A stretch of DNA of 8,061 nt from assembly GCA_023387655.1 (NCBI GenBank), contig JAEWHR010000038.1, positions 1 through 8,061 of the forward strand, written 5' to 3'. Position numbers and translations under genes: made by a program. The notes below the pieces were generated by a model. That model was not told where the DNA came from and did no database searches. It saw nothing but the letters and a program-made list of their open reading frames with translations. Position 1 is the stretch's first letter. Each line of letters opens with the position of its first letter. The DNA is from Bacillota bacterium. Lineage in GTDB: Bacteria; Bacillota; Clostridia; Lachnospirales; Lachnospiraceae. Positions 1-6,526 of this stretch are shown here, piece after piece.

Positions 1-30
1 TGAAACTTCAATAGAGAGGATTTCTATCTA

Positions 31-282
31 TTAATCATTTTTACTTTTATCTATTATTTTTGCAACTATAAATAGTAACAAACCTATTACGATACAGCCT
101 AATTCTACATAAGATTTATATTGACCGAAGATATCCATTCCTTTAAATTGTAAATTAACCACACTTAATAGTTTTGAAAGTGCTCCTAAAAATATTAAAA
201 CTATACCAATATATTTTACATTCTCTATTTTACTTTCTTTTTCCTCAGTGCTCCCCGGTTCCAAATTATTATCTTTGTCCAC
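31..282 (-). CDS. Small two-pass membrane protein, unknown function (83 aa)
   Basis: I do not recognise the family. The start is GTG (282-280), preceded by a strong GTAGGAGG ribosome binding site 10 nt upstream, which supports real translation. The first ~22 residues are charged and hydrophilic (several Glu, Asp and Lys). Two hydrophobic segments follow, at about residues 23-43 and 57-76, separated by a short loop, and the protein ends in a Lys/Asp-rich tail. There is no signal-peptidase or lipobox motif. It should sit in the cytoplasmic membrane, probably with both ends inside. An extended -10 promoter lies about 50 bp upstream. No partner gene is visible: the next gene upstream on this strand is separated by its own terminator, and the downstream side runs off the window. 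That it is a gene is fairly secure; its role is unknown. Confidence 0.7.
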   Translation of the reverse strand: MDKDNNLEPGSTEEKESKIENVKYIGIVLIFLGALSKLLSVVNLQFKGMDIFGQYKSYVELGCIVIGLLLFIVAKIIDKSKND

Positions 283-331
283 TTTGTTAATTCCTCCTAC
301 GTTTTAGGTATCTTTTTATGTATTCAAGTAT

Positions 332-340
332 ATTATATCA
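332..340 (-). promoter_or_regulatory. Extended -10 promoter for the 31-282 gene
   Basis: On the minus strand this reads TGATATAAT, a perfect TATAAT with the TGn extension. The expected -35 position is weak, as is usual for extended -10 promoters. It would start a leader of about 40 nt containing the GTAGGAGG site. The rest of the 283-505 interval shows nothing convincing. Confidence 0.6.
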
Positions 341-505
341 GAAAATGTAGAATTGTATACATATTTTTCAATTTTTTGAATTTTTATCCACTATTGATTC
401 AATTCCATATCACTGCGCTTGCTACTTTCTCCTGTCATATCAACATAAAGCCTGAACTGAAAGAAGTTTTACTAAATGAACTTAGTGTAGTTTTAAGAGA
501 AAATA

Positions 506-540
506 AAGAAGTTAGGTGTATTGGTTTCACCTAACTCCTT
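506..540 (-). terminator. Rho-independent terminator of the DinG-type helicase gene
   Basis: On the minus strand AAGGAGTTAGGTG pairs with CACCTAACTTCTT across a 9-nt loop, giving a 13-bp stem with one G-U wobble. It is followed by TATTTTC, a short interrupted U-tract. It begins 34 nt beyond the helicase stop codon, the right place for an intrinsic terminator acting on that gene. On the plus strand the stem is followed by A residues, so it would not work in that direction. Confidence 0.8.
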
Positions 541-574
541 AAAAAATCTACCTTTGAAAAATCAATTGAACTCT

Positions 575-2503
575 TTACTGATGTAATATAGCACCTGAAG
601 GCAACGCCCCCATAACAACGTTTTCCCAATGTGTACCAATAACAGAATCTAGGATTACGATCTTACCTTTGTCTTCTTCTGTTCTAATTAATCTTCCACA
701 TCCCTGCTTTAATTTTAATCCCATTTCAGGATAATCTACTGTGGTGACTGGGTCTAATCCTTGTGCTATTGCATCTTTTCGCTGTACCTCAACGAGAGGG
801 TCAAGTGCTGGAAAAGGTAACTGCCAAACGATCAGCAAGTTTAATGCTTCACCAGGGACATCAATTCCCTCCCAAAAGTTTGCACCAACCAATACTGAAG
901 TCTCTTCCTCTTTAAACTTTCGTAAGAGATATCCTCGATCTGCTTTATCTTCCCATAAAACTTCAAACGGTAACGAATACTCTTCTAATTTTTTTCTTAT
1001 TTTTCGAACTTCATCCAAAGTTTTCGTAAGAACAAGAGCTCGTCCCCCATTTTCTTTTAATAAAGATACCAGTTTTTCAATACCAATTGCATATTTATCA
1101 TTACTTCCTATTGTAGACTGAGACAAATCTACAACCACTTGATTTTCGATATCAAAAGGACTTCCTATACTAGATTTGGATGGTTCTTCTAATCCAAGAG
1201 TTCGAATAAAGTAATCAAAATTACCTTGGTTACTTAGTGTAGCAGAAGTAAAAACTATCGGTAGTCCTTTTCGAAATAAATGTTGATTTAACAACCCACT
1301 TAGATTCCGAGGAACAACCCAAAAACTACCATCCTCCTTATCAACCCAAGGTATTACGTCTGCTCCCTTATTTCTACAAAACCTATTTAAAGCAGAAATC
1401 GCTCTTTCAATTTGTCCTTCATAGGCTTGTATTAGTGTTGAGGATAATGATTCAAAATAAAGTTCTTGTTCAATTTGTAACTCAAGTAATAGGTGGTCTA
1501 ACGTCTGACGAAATTTAATAGCTGATTTGTGTAATTTATCATTTATACGTATGGATAATCTTTCTGTACTTTCAGCTTTAATCACTGAATGACTAAGAAT
1601 ATCAAAAAACTCTTCGGATACTTGCTCCAAGGATATCGTAATTGATTCCAAGGATTCTCTGGCTCCTTGTATTTCTTGCAATGAAAAGATCATATTATCA
1701 ATCTCTTCTTGATTTATTACATTCCCTGCTTGCAGAGCTGCCGGAAGCATAATCTTATGCCCTTCATCAAAAATAACTGCCGAATAACTTGGAAGTATCG
1801 GTAACTTTCCATCCGCTAATCGTTCTTCTCTTGTCCATAAGTCATGAAAAAATGTCTCATGATCCACAACAATTAGATCCCTAGTAGGTCTATAATATTC
1901 TCTCGCTTTAATTAGCTTACAATATCCACGACTTTGGCATGTCTCACAAGGCATCGATTCATCCCATCCAATCTTCTTCCAAACACTATCTGGTATGGTT
2001 GGTATTTCAGAGCGCTCTCCTAGTTTAGTCTTATTCACCCACTCACTAATTTCGTTGGACCTTTCACCTAATTCAATTGCATTCTCACTCGCTTTTATAT
2101 CGCAAACATATTGACGGGGGTCTTTTGCCATCCTCGCATCAATATCTAATCCAAGTAAATTCGAAATTGTTCTAATATCTCCCTTATCGCCAGCAAGTTG
2201 TTCCATAAGTGCTGTAGAAGCACATGCAATCACAACAGGTTTTTTACTAAAACGAGCATATGGTATTGCTGATAGCAAATAGGCAAAGGTCTTTCCTGTT
2301 CCAAGTCCAGCTTCCGCTAAGTGTATTTTTTTATTGCAAATGGCATCTGCAATCTGAAATGCTGTAAATATTTGTTCGTCACGGATTTCGTATCCGTGTT
2401 CAGGAAGGATATCATATAAAACATCCCCAATCCATTCTACTAATTTTTCATGAAAATCGTCTTTATTTTTATAATCAAAGGGTTCTTTTATTCTTGCACA
2501 CAT
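575..2503 (-). CDS. DinG/Rad3-family Fe-S ATP-dependent DNA helicase (642 aa)
   Basis: This is a superfamily 2 helicase of the XPD/DinG group, which unwinds DNA 5'-3' using ATP and a 4Fe-4S cluster and serves in repair of stalled or damaged forks. The Walker A motif GLGTGKT is at residues 66-72. Four cysteines spaced as in the Fe-S domain are C134, C186, C189 and C195. Walker B reads DEGH at 246-249 instead of the usual DEAH. Motif III is FTSATL (418-423), motif V is around GANFWEGIDVPG (540-551), and motif VI is GCGRLIR (601-607) with both arginines. All motifs are present, so the enzyme looks intact. There is no N-terminal DnaQ-like exonuclease domain, so it resembles DinG/YoaA rather than the longer exonuclease-fused form of Bacillus. 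The ATG start has AGGAG 10 nt upstream. It is transcribed alone from a promoter at 2600-2628. The family is secure; DinG versus a YoaA-like paralogue is not resolved. Confidence 0.93.
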   Translation of the reverse strand: MCARIKEPFDYKNKDDFHEKLVEWIGDVLYDILPEHGYEIRDEQIFTAFQIADAICNKKIHLAEAGLGTGKTFAYLLSAIPYARFSKKPVVIACASTALMEQLAGDKGDIRTISNLLGLDIDARMAKDPRQYVCDIKASENAIELGERSNEISEWVNKTKLGERSEIPTIPDSVWKKIGWDESMPCETCQSRGYCKLIKAREYYRPTRDLIVVDHETFFHDLWTREERLADGKLPILPSYSAVIFDEGHKIMLPAALQAGNVINQEEIDNMIFSLQEIQGARESLESITISLEQVSEEFFDILSHSVIKAESTERLSIRINDKLHKSAIKFRQTLDHLLLELQIEQELYFESLSSTLIQAYEGQIERAISALNRFCRNKGADVIPWVDKEDGSFWVVPRNLSGLLNQHLFRKGLPIVFTSATLSNQGNFDYFIRTLGLEEPSKSSIGSPFDIENQVVVDLSQSTIGSNDKYAIGIEKLVSLLKENGGRALVLTKTLDEVRKIRKKLEEYSLPFEVLWEDKADRGYLLRKFKEEETSVLVGANFWEGIDVPGEALNLLIVWQLPFPALDPLVEVQRKDAIAQGLDPVTTVDYPEMGLKLKQGCGRLIRTEEDKGKIVILDSVIGTHWENVVMGALPSGAILHQ

Positions 2504-2599
2504 GTATCTTTTACTCCTATATTACTATACTTAAATGCCTATCCATACAAAAGAAAAATAGACGCTATGCATCTTTGTTCCATATCAACCATGGGAACA

Positions 2600-2628
2600 A
2601 CTATACACTATGCGCCTATATTTTTCAA
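2600..2628 (-). promoter_or_regulatory. Sigma-A promoter for the DinG-type helicase gene
   Basis: On the minus strand TTGAAA (2628-2623) is followed after exactly 17 bp by TATAGT (2605-2600). Transcription would start near 2593, leaving a leader of about 90 nt before the ATG at 2503. I see no terminator or riboswitch-like fold in this leader. The remaining spacer towards 2737 is AT-rich, without a recognisable element. Confidence 0.6.
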
Positions 2629-2737
2629 TTGCTGAAACTATAAATTGTAATTTCTGAAATGTTAACATGCCAATCGATCTTTACGTTACACTGGCAAACC
2701 ACTGCCTCCAATCAGTTATAATCATAGCTTTTCCTTA

Positions 2738-3358
2738 TTATATTAGTAATTTCCATGTATTTGCATTAGAATGTGGTGTTCTTTTAGCCCAAGGCCCTTT
2801 GCCATATTTTTTATATAATTTCGATTCTAGTTCATTGCATTTTCCAACTGGACATTCTTGCCATGAAGCACTTAATTTTTCTCTGTTTTCCTTTGTAATA
2901 TAAGGTAAACCACATGACTTATTCATTCCATAATATTGTTGTAATCTTTTTCTTACACCTATTTCCGCACTACCTACTTTCATCATACAACCATCACAAT
3001 ACAAAATATAAACACCAGGTTTATTTCCATATGCAGATAAATCACTCAGTTTAACATTATATTTACAATCCGCTTCTGTTGCATTTCGCGAATTCCAATT
3101 TGTAGGCAACTTCGCAGCTTCTTCATCTGTCCTTCGCCCTTTTTTTTGTAATTCAATTGCCTCACGGGCTTTATCAATTTTTTCTTTTGCTTCCTTTATA
3201 TCTTGTAAACTTCTATTATTAGATGAATTCACTTTTATTTCATATTCATTAACTTTTGACTCATACTCTTGTAACTTCTTTTCTTGTTGATATCTTACAT
3301 TATCTTCAAACTTGTTATACTTATCTAAAACTCTTCCCACTATCTTTTGAAAATCCAT
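2738..3358 (-). CDS. Coiled-coil protein with C-terminal GIY-YIG-like nuclease domain (206 aa)
   Basis: I start this gene at the ATG at 3358 because AAGGAG lies 8 nt upstream. A longer frame beginning with GTG at 3403 has no ribosome binding site. Residues 20-75 are rich in Glu, Lys and Gln and look like a coiled coil. The C-terminal half resembles a GIY-YIG domain: PGVYILY (114-120) matches the first strand, KVGS (127-130) stands where YIG is expected, the following helix carries R136 and R138, and a glutamate sits in ELESKLYKKYG (176-186), with Asn near the end (N198, N200). These fit the catalytic Arg/Glu/Asn layout of GIY-YIG nucleases, but the second half of the signature is degenerate. 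Cysteines at 98, 121, 124, 149, 169 and 174 might bind metal. It stands alone with its own promoter, and no restriction or homing partner is nearby. DNA cleavage is only inferred. Confidence 0.8.
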   Translation of the reverse strand: MDFQKIVGRVLDKYNKFEDNVRYQQEKKLQEYESKVNEYEIKVNSSNNRSLQDIKEAKEKIDKAREAIELQKKGRRTDEEAAKLPTNWNSRNATEADCKYNVKLSDLSAYGNKPGVYILYCDGCMMKVGSAEIGVRKRLQQYYGMNKSCGLPYITKENREKLSASWQECPVGKCNELESKLYKKYGKGPWAKRTPHSNANTWKLLI

Positions 3359-3436
3359 ACTGCTAGCTCCTTTGTAAAAGTCTTTTCTTTTATAATTTAA
3401 CACCCGAATTGCAAATTAACCATTATCAACTACCAT

Positions 3437-3465
3437 ATAATATCAAAAATGTATATAATTTTCAA
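3437..3465 (-). promoter_or_regulatory. Sigma-A promoter for the GIY-YIG-like gene
   Basis: On the minus strand TTGAAA (3465-3460) is followed after 17 bp by TATTAT (3442-3437), with a TGA extension just before the -10. Transcription would start near 3430, giving a leader of about 70 nt that ends in AAGGAG. Its strength and position support the 3358 start but do not exclude the GTG at 3403. Confidence 0.65.
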
Positions 3466-3673
3466 TATAAATACCAATAACTTCAAATACTAGAATATTC
3501 TGTTTCCTCTGTATCTAATATTTTAATTCTCAATTTGGGTTGATGACAGTCAAAAATCTACTAACTCAAAAGGAATAATAAAATAAATATTGTAAAGTAG
3601 TTTAAAGGTAGTTAAAACTTCAATTCACATATTACTCGAATGGAACAGAAAATATATACGTGTTACACTCATA
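3466..3673. other. AT-rich divergent spacer without recognised genes
   Basis: This is the part of the spacer between the divergent GIY-YIG-like and ABC-F genes that lies outside their promoters. It is strongly AT-rich. I found no open frame with a ribosome binding site, no tRNA-like fold and no repeat array, only a loose repetition of TAGTTTAAA / TAGTTAAAA near 3598-3625. It may hold upstream activator sites, but none can be identified from the sequence alone. Confidence 0.5.
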
Positions 3674-3694
3674 TCAATCATAGGAAATGATTGA
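3674..3694. promoter_or_regulatory. Inverted repeat overlapping the ABC-F -35 box (candidate operator)
   Basis: TCAATCAT and ATGATTGA form a perfect 8-bp inverted repeat around a 5-bp centre. The right arm covers the first four bases of the -35 hexamer TTGAAA. A dimeric regulator bound here would block or contact RNA polymerase, so an operator is a reasonable reading. No regulator gene is adjacent in this window. The dyad lies upstream of the predicted transcription start, so it is unlikely to act as an RNA hairpin of this transcript. Confidence 0.45.
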
Positions 3695-3719
3695 AAATAG
3701 TCGCAGAAAATGTTATTCT
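3691..3719 (+). promoter_or_regulatory. Sigma-A promoter of the ABC-F gene
   Basis: TTGAAA (3691-3696), a 17-bp spacer and TATTCT (3714-3719) with a TG one base upstream of the -10 form a strong-looking extended promoter. The predicted start near 3726 leaves a leader of about 163 nt before the ABC-F ATG. That is long for a simple promoter-gene arrangement and suggests post-initiation control. Confidence 0.65.
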
Positions 3720-3746
3720 ATCAAACAGAAAATGAAAAAATAAAGG

Positions 3747-3862
3747 ATGTTCAATCGTCGTTAGGAAGGTGTTGTTTTATAGGACTTAAAAATAATCTTT
3801 AATGGCACAATAGTATATAAACTTTAAAATAAAACAAGCCAAAAGAATCTACGCTTGAACAT
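3747..3862 (+). promoter_or_regulatory. ABC-F leader with long-range pairing and micro-ORFs
   Basis: ATGTTCAATCG (3747-3757) can pair with CGCTTGAACAT (3852-3862), with one mismatch in 11, closing an arch about 95 nt wide. Its right arm ends 14 nt before the AGAAAGG ribosome binding site. The leader also holds very short frames: ATG AAA AAA TAA at 3732, ATG TTC AAT CGT CGT TAG at 3747 and ATG GCA CAA TAG at 3802, none with a well-spaced ribosome binding site. Many resistance-type ABC-F genes in Firmicutes are controlled by ribosome stalling or attenuation in such leaders. No hairpin with a U-tract was found, so classical transcription attenuation is not shown. Confidence 0.35.
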
Positions 3863-3889
3863 ATTATTTGAATAAAGAAAGGTAATTAT

Positions 3890-5629
3890 ATGATATCAGT
3901 TGAAAATTTATCCTACTCATTCCCGCAGAAGGATCTATATAATAATATTTCATTTACTTTAGAAGAAGGTCAACATTGTGCTTTTATAGGATCAAATGGC
4001 ACTGGAAAAAGTACGTTGATCGATCTTATTATGCACCCAGAGAAATACCTATTCGATGGTAAGTTAGAAAAATCTCCAAATTGTAAAATTGGATATGTAA
4101 GTCAGTTCTTAGCACTGGACGAAACCAAAGATATGACTGTGTTTGAATTTATTGCGGAAGAATTTATTAAGCTACAAAATGAAATGACATCTCTTTGTGC
4201 TGAAATGGAGACATCTTCTGAAATTGAAACCCTGTTGGAACAATATCAGAACGCATTGGATTCATTTGATGCAATTGATGGCAACGATTTTGAGAGTAAT
4301 ATTACGAAGAAACTAAATCTGGCAAATCTAAACAGACATGAGAATTTAATGCTATCACAGCTTAGTGGTGGTGAATTTAAACTAATTCAAGTGATAAAAG
4401 CAATGCTTGTAAATCCAGACTTATTAATTATGGATGAACCTGATGTGTTTTTAGACTTTGAGCGATTAAATGCTCTGCGAGAATTAATAAATTCGCATAA
4501 AGGTGTGATGTTGGTAATCACCCATAATAGATACTTGTTAAATCATTGCTTTAACAAAATCATACATTTAGAAAATATGGAACTACAAGAGTTCAATGGT
4601 AGATATATTGATTATAACTTTGCTTTGCTTCAACGTAAAATTGAACTACAAGAACAAGTTGTTGCGGAAGATGAAGAAATTGAGAGAAATAAAAAAATCG
4701 TTGACAAAATGAGATTTGATGCGACGTATTATTATTGTACTACAAGAGGAAGAGCTCTTCATGCAAGAGTTTCCCATTTAGAAAGGTTGGAAGCACGTAA
4801 AATAAAAGAGCCATTTGTTGATATAAAACAACCACAAATCAATCTTTATTCTGATAATGTGATGGAGGATACAATTGCATTAAAGGTCCATGACTATAGT
4901 GTCTCCTTTGATGATACTTTACTAGAACATGTAGACTTTGAGATAAAATCTACGGATAAAGTAGCTCTAATTGGTCCAAATGGTACTGGGAAAACGACTT
5001 TACTTCGAGATATCTTTGAAAACTATCATAATTCCATTGAAATCAATGAAGGTATTCAAGTTGCTTTCTTATCACAGTTACAAGGCGAGATGCTGAATGA
5101 ATCGAATACAATTATGGATGAATTCTTAGCTGCTGGATTTAAAACTTATGATGATATAAAATCACATCTAAAAAACTATGGTTTTGAAGATGAAATCCTT
5201 CATCAAAAGATAGGAGCTTTATCTGGTGGAGAAAAAAACTTACTTCAGTTAGCCAAAATCGCTACTAGTAACGCAAACCTATTGCTTCTAGATGAACCGA
5301 CAAGTCATCTAGATACCTATTCTCAAATAGCACTAGAATCTGCCATAGCAAATTATAATGGTGCGATTCTTATGGTTTCACATGATTTCTATACAATTGC
5401 AAATTGTGTAGATTATGTTTTAATCATCGAAGACCAAGCAATACGAAAAATGAGTACACGTAAGTTTAGAAAAATGATATATGAAAATCATTTTGACAAA
5501 GATTATCTGGAAAACGAACAAAAGAAAAAAGAGATTGAAACCAAAATAGCCTTGGCTTTACAAGATAAGAACTTTGAACTTGCTAAAGATTTGTCTGAAA
5601 AATTAGAAGAGTTAATTAAAGTTCTATAG
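3890..5629 (+). CDS. ABC-F family ATPase, ribosome-associated, possible antibiotic resistance factor (579 aa)
   Basis: Two ABC ATPase domains without membrane segments define an ABC-F protein, a soluble factor that binds the ribosomal E site and acts in translation or ribosome protection. Domain 1 has Walker A GSNGTGKS (34-41), signature LSGGE (158-162), Walker B LLIMDE (178-183) and switch H212. Domain 2 has GPNGTGKT (362-369), LSGGE (444-448), LLLLDE (464-469) and H498. The linker (about 240-325) is charged and helical; its tip around FDATYYYCTTRGRALHARV looks slightly longer than in housekeeping EttA/Uup-type proteins. In domain 1 the residues after DEP read DVFLDF instead of T-N-H-L-D. 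The C-terminus (about 540-579) is a Lys/Glu-rich helical tail resembling a UVR motif. AGAAAGG lies 7 nt before the ATG. The operator-like repeat and long leader suggest inducible expression. Whether it protects against lincosamide/streptogramin/pleuromutilin-type drugs cannot be told from sequence alone. Confidence 0.9.
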   Translation: MISVENLSYSFPQKDLYNNISFTLEEGQHCAFIGSNGTGKSTLIDLIMHPEKYLFDGKLEKSPNCKIGYVSQFLALDETKDMTVFEFIAEEFIKLQNEMTSLCAEMETSSEIETLLEQYQNALDSFDAIDGNDFESNITKKLNLANLNRHENLMLSQLSGGEFKLIQVIKAMLVNPDLLIMDEPDVFLDFERLNALRELINSHKGVMLVITHNRYLLNHCFNKIIHLENMELQEFNGRYIDYNFALLQRKIELQEQVVAEDEEIERNKKIVDKMRFDATYYYCTTRGRALHARVSHLERLEARKIKEPFVDIKQPQINLYSDNVMEDTIALKVHDYSVSFDDTLLEHVDFEIKSTDKVALIGPNGTGKTTLLRDIFENYHNSIEINEGIQVAFLSQLQGEMLNESNTIMDEFLAAGFKTYDDIKSHLKNYGFEDEILHQKIGALSGGEKNLLQLAKIATSNANLLLLDEPTSHLDTYSQIALESAIANYNGAILMVSHDFYTIANCVDYVLIIEDQAIRKMSTRKFRKMIYENHFDKDYLENEQKKKEIETKIALALQDKNFELAKDLSEKLEELIKVL

Positions 5630-5650
5630 ATTTTGCCATGTATATAGAAT

Positions 5651-5684
5651 TTCATCTGAGGGTGGGTACTCCCCCTCAGATGAA
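5651..5684. terminator. Strong hairpin between convergent ABC-F and DUF3788 genes
   Basis: TTCATCTGAGGG and CCCTCAGATGAA form a perfect 12-bp stem around a 10-nt loop, 21 nt after the ABC-F stop. It lies between two convergent genes, where a bidirectional terminator would be expected. Neither strand has a proper U-tract after the stem (AATTCTATATA on one side, TATGAAAACATA on the other), so it may terminate inefficiently or mainly protect 3' ends. Confidence 0.6.
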
Positions 5685-5747
5685 TATGAAAACATATAAA
5701 AAACATTTAACTTACTACATACTGTTGTCATTTTGTTCACTTCTTGA

Positions 5748-6182
5748 TTAGATCTTTCTTTTCCCTCTTCGTACAGCTATACATTGTTTCACATCCTCTA
5801 ATACTGCGTCTTCTGTTACATTTATCATGAGCCATTTTTGACCCATACCTGTTTTAGTTTCGTAAAATAACTGCTGAAAATACTTTGTAAAAGAAGAAAG
5901 TATTAACTCAGTTTCTGGCAACTCACGTTCACCAATAACAATAAGGGCTATAAAATATCCTTCCATCGGATATAGCGTACATAAGCTGCGTCCAGCCTTT
6001 TTATACTTCACATTCCATCCATATTGCATGGAACATCTACTAAATTCCACCACAGACTTACTCTGATGTTCTGTCTCCAAATGTCTGCACAGTTCATCAA
6101 ACAAAGGGTTATTCACATAGACACTTATTGTTGTCACCGACGGCTTTTGTAATCCATTCGTTTTGTCCCAAGTTTCCATCAT
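5748..6182 (-). CDS. DUF3788 family protein (144 aa)
   Basis: This matches, from memory, the small DUF3788 family of Firmicutes, whose function is unknown. The recognisable core is the Cys/Gly region CSMQYGWNVKYKKAGRSLC (50-68) followed by TLYP and a hydrophobic strand YFIALIVIG (76-84). Near the C-terminus are GQKWLMI (114-120) and an acidic VLEDVKQ helix (127-133), and the protein ends in a basic tail. There is no signal peptide or membrane segment, so it should be cytoplasmic. The length is normal for the family. Two ATG codons are adjacent; I use the first, with AGGAG 13 nt upstream, and the second is equally possible. It is monocistronic, with an extended -10 promoter upstream and the hairpin at 5651-5684 downstream. 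Confidence 0.8.
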   Translation of the reverse strand: MMETWDKTNGLQKPSVTTISVYVNNPLFDELCRHLETEHQSKSVVEFSRCSMQYGWNVKYKKAGRSLCTLYPMEGYFIALIVIGERELPETELILSSFTKYFQQLFYETKTGMGQKWLMINVTEDAVLEDVKQCIAVRRGKRKI

Positions 6183-6236
6183 AATTATTATTCTCTCCTA
6201 TTATGGCTTCATAGCTTAACATTGTATGGTACGAGA

Positions 6237-6245
6237 ATTATATCA
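6237..6245 (-). promoter_or_regulatory. Extended -10 promoter for the DUF3788 gene
   Basis: The minus strand reads TGATATAAT, the same nine bases as the promoter of the small membrane protein at 332-340. The -35 position (near TTATCT) is weak. Transcription would start near 6230, giving a leader of about 48 nt with AGGAG close to the ATG pair. Confidence 0.6.
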
Positions 6246-6286
6246 CTATAAGTTTCTGTAGATAAATCGTTAATGAACTCCTTAGT

Positions 6287-6520
6287 CTATAGAATAACAC
6301 AAGGAAAGCTTGTTTGCTTGTTATACAATGCTCTTTTTGAAAATAATTTTATTCTAGTGTTTAATACGTGGTGTAAAACAAACAGTAGGAACATTGCCAT
6401 TCCAATCCATTCGTGCATCTCACTGCCAATCATTTCATACGTCATCAAAAACAAAAGTGCTATTGTCATTAAAATATCCGTTGCAAATTTTATCTTGAAT
6501 TTTAGTTTTACAGGAATCAC
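6287..6520 (-). pseudogene. Truncated DUF4405-type membrane protein (77-codon frame)
   Basis: The frame resembles the N-terminal half of DUF4405 proteins, small haem/flavin-associated membrane proteins. It has a hydrophobic helix at 12-31, a HEW motif with H36, a second helix at 37-52 and the HHVLN motif with H50 and H51. Family members usually continue with two more helices; here the match fades after residue 54 and the frame stops at 77, so the gene looks cut. The start is also odd. The only in-frame start codon near the front, GTG at 6520, lies inside a near-perfect 16S-complementary stretch (GGGAGGTGATTCC), too close to be used. The codon at normal spacing is GTA. It follows the flavin reductase gene by 6 nt, in the same frame. 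A short functional protein cannot be excluded. Confidence 0.55.
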
Positions 6521-6526
6521 CTCCCG

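Noticed and set aside
11..30. Possible terminator hairpin after the small membrane protein gene
   Set aside because: The stem is only 5-6 bp, includes a wobble pair and has no U-tract.
350..534. Plus-strand open frame without a start, ending KPELKEVLLNELSVV... and TAA at 532-534
   Set aside because: The last ~28 codons look protein-like and might be a gene remnant, but there is no start codon, no recognisable family, and the end coincides with the helicase terminator stem.
741..1121. 126-codon open frame on the plus strand
   Set aside because: It lies entirely inside the helicase gene on the opposite strand, has low-complexity Ser/Arg-rich composition and no ribosome binding site; the helicase has all its motifs here.
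2450..2903. Two short plus-strand frames around the helicase/GIY-YIG spacer
   Set aside because: Both overlap the better supported minus-strand genes or their promoter, lack ribosome binding sites and show no family resemblance.
3772..3800. Second promoter candidate closer to the ABC-F gene (TTGTTT ... TAATCT)
   Set aside because: The spacer is only 15 bp and the -10 is poor; the 3691-3719 promoter is far better.
5503..5706. 67-codon minus-strand frame over the ABC-F 3' end
   Set aside because: It is antisense to the ABC-F tail and crosses the intergenic hairpin; the Phe/Ser-rich product is typical of antisense of Lys/Glu-rich coding sequence.
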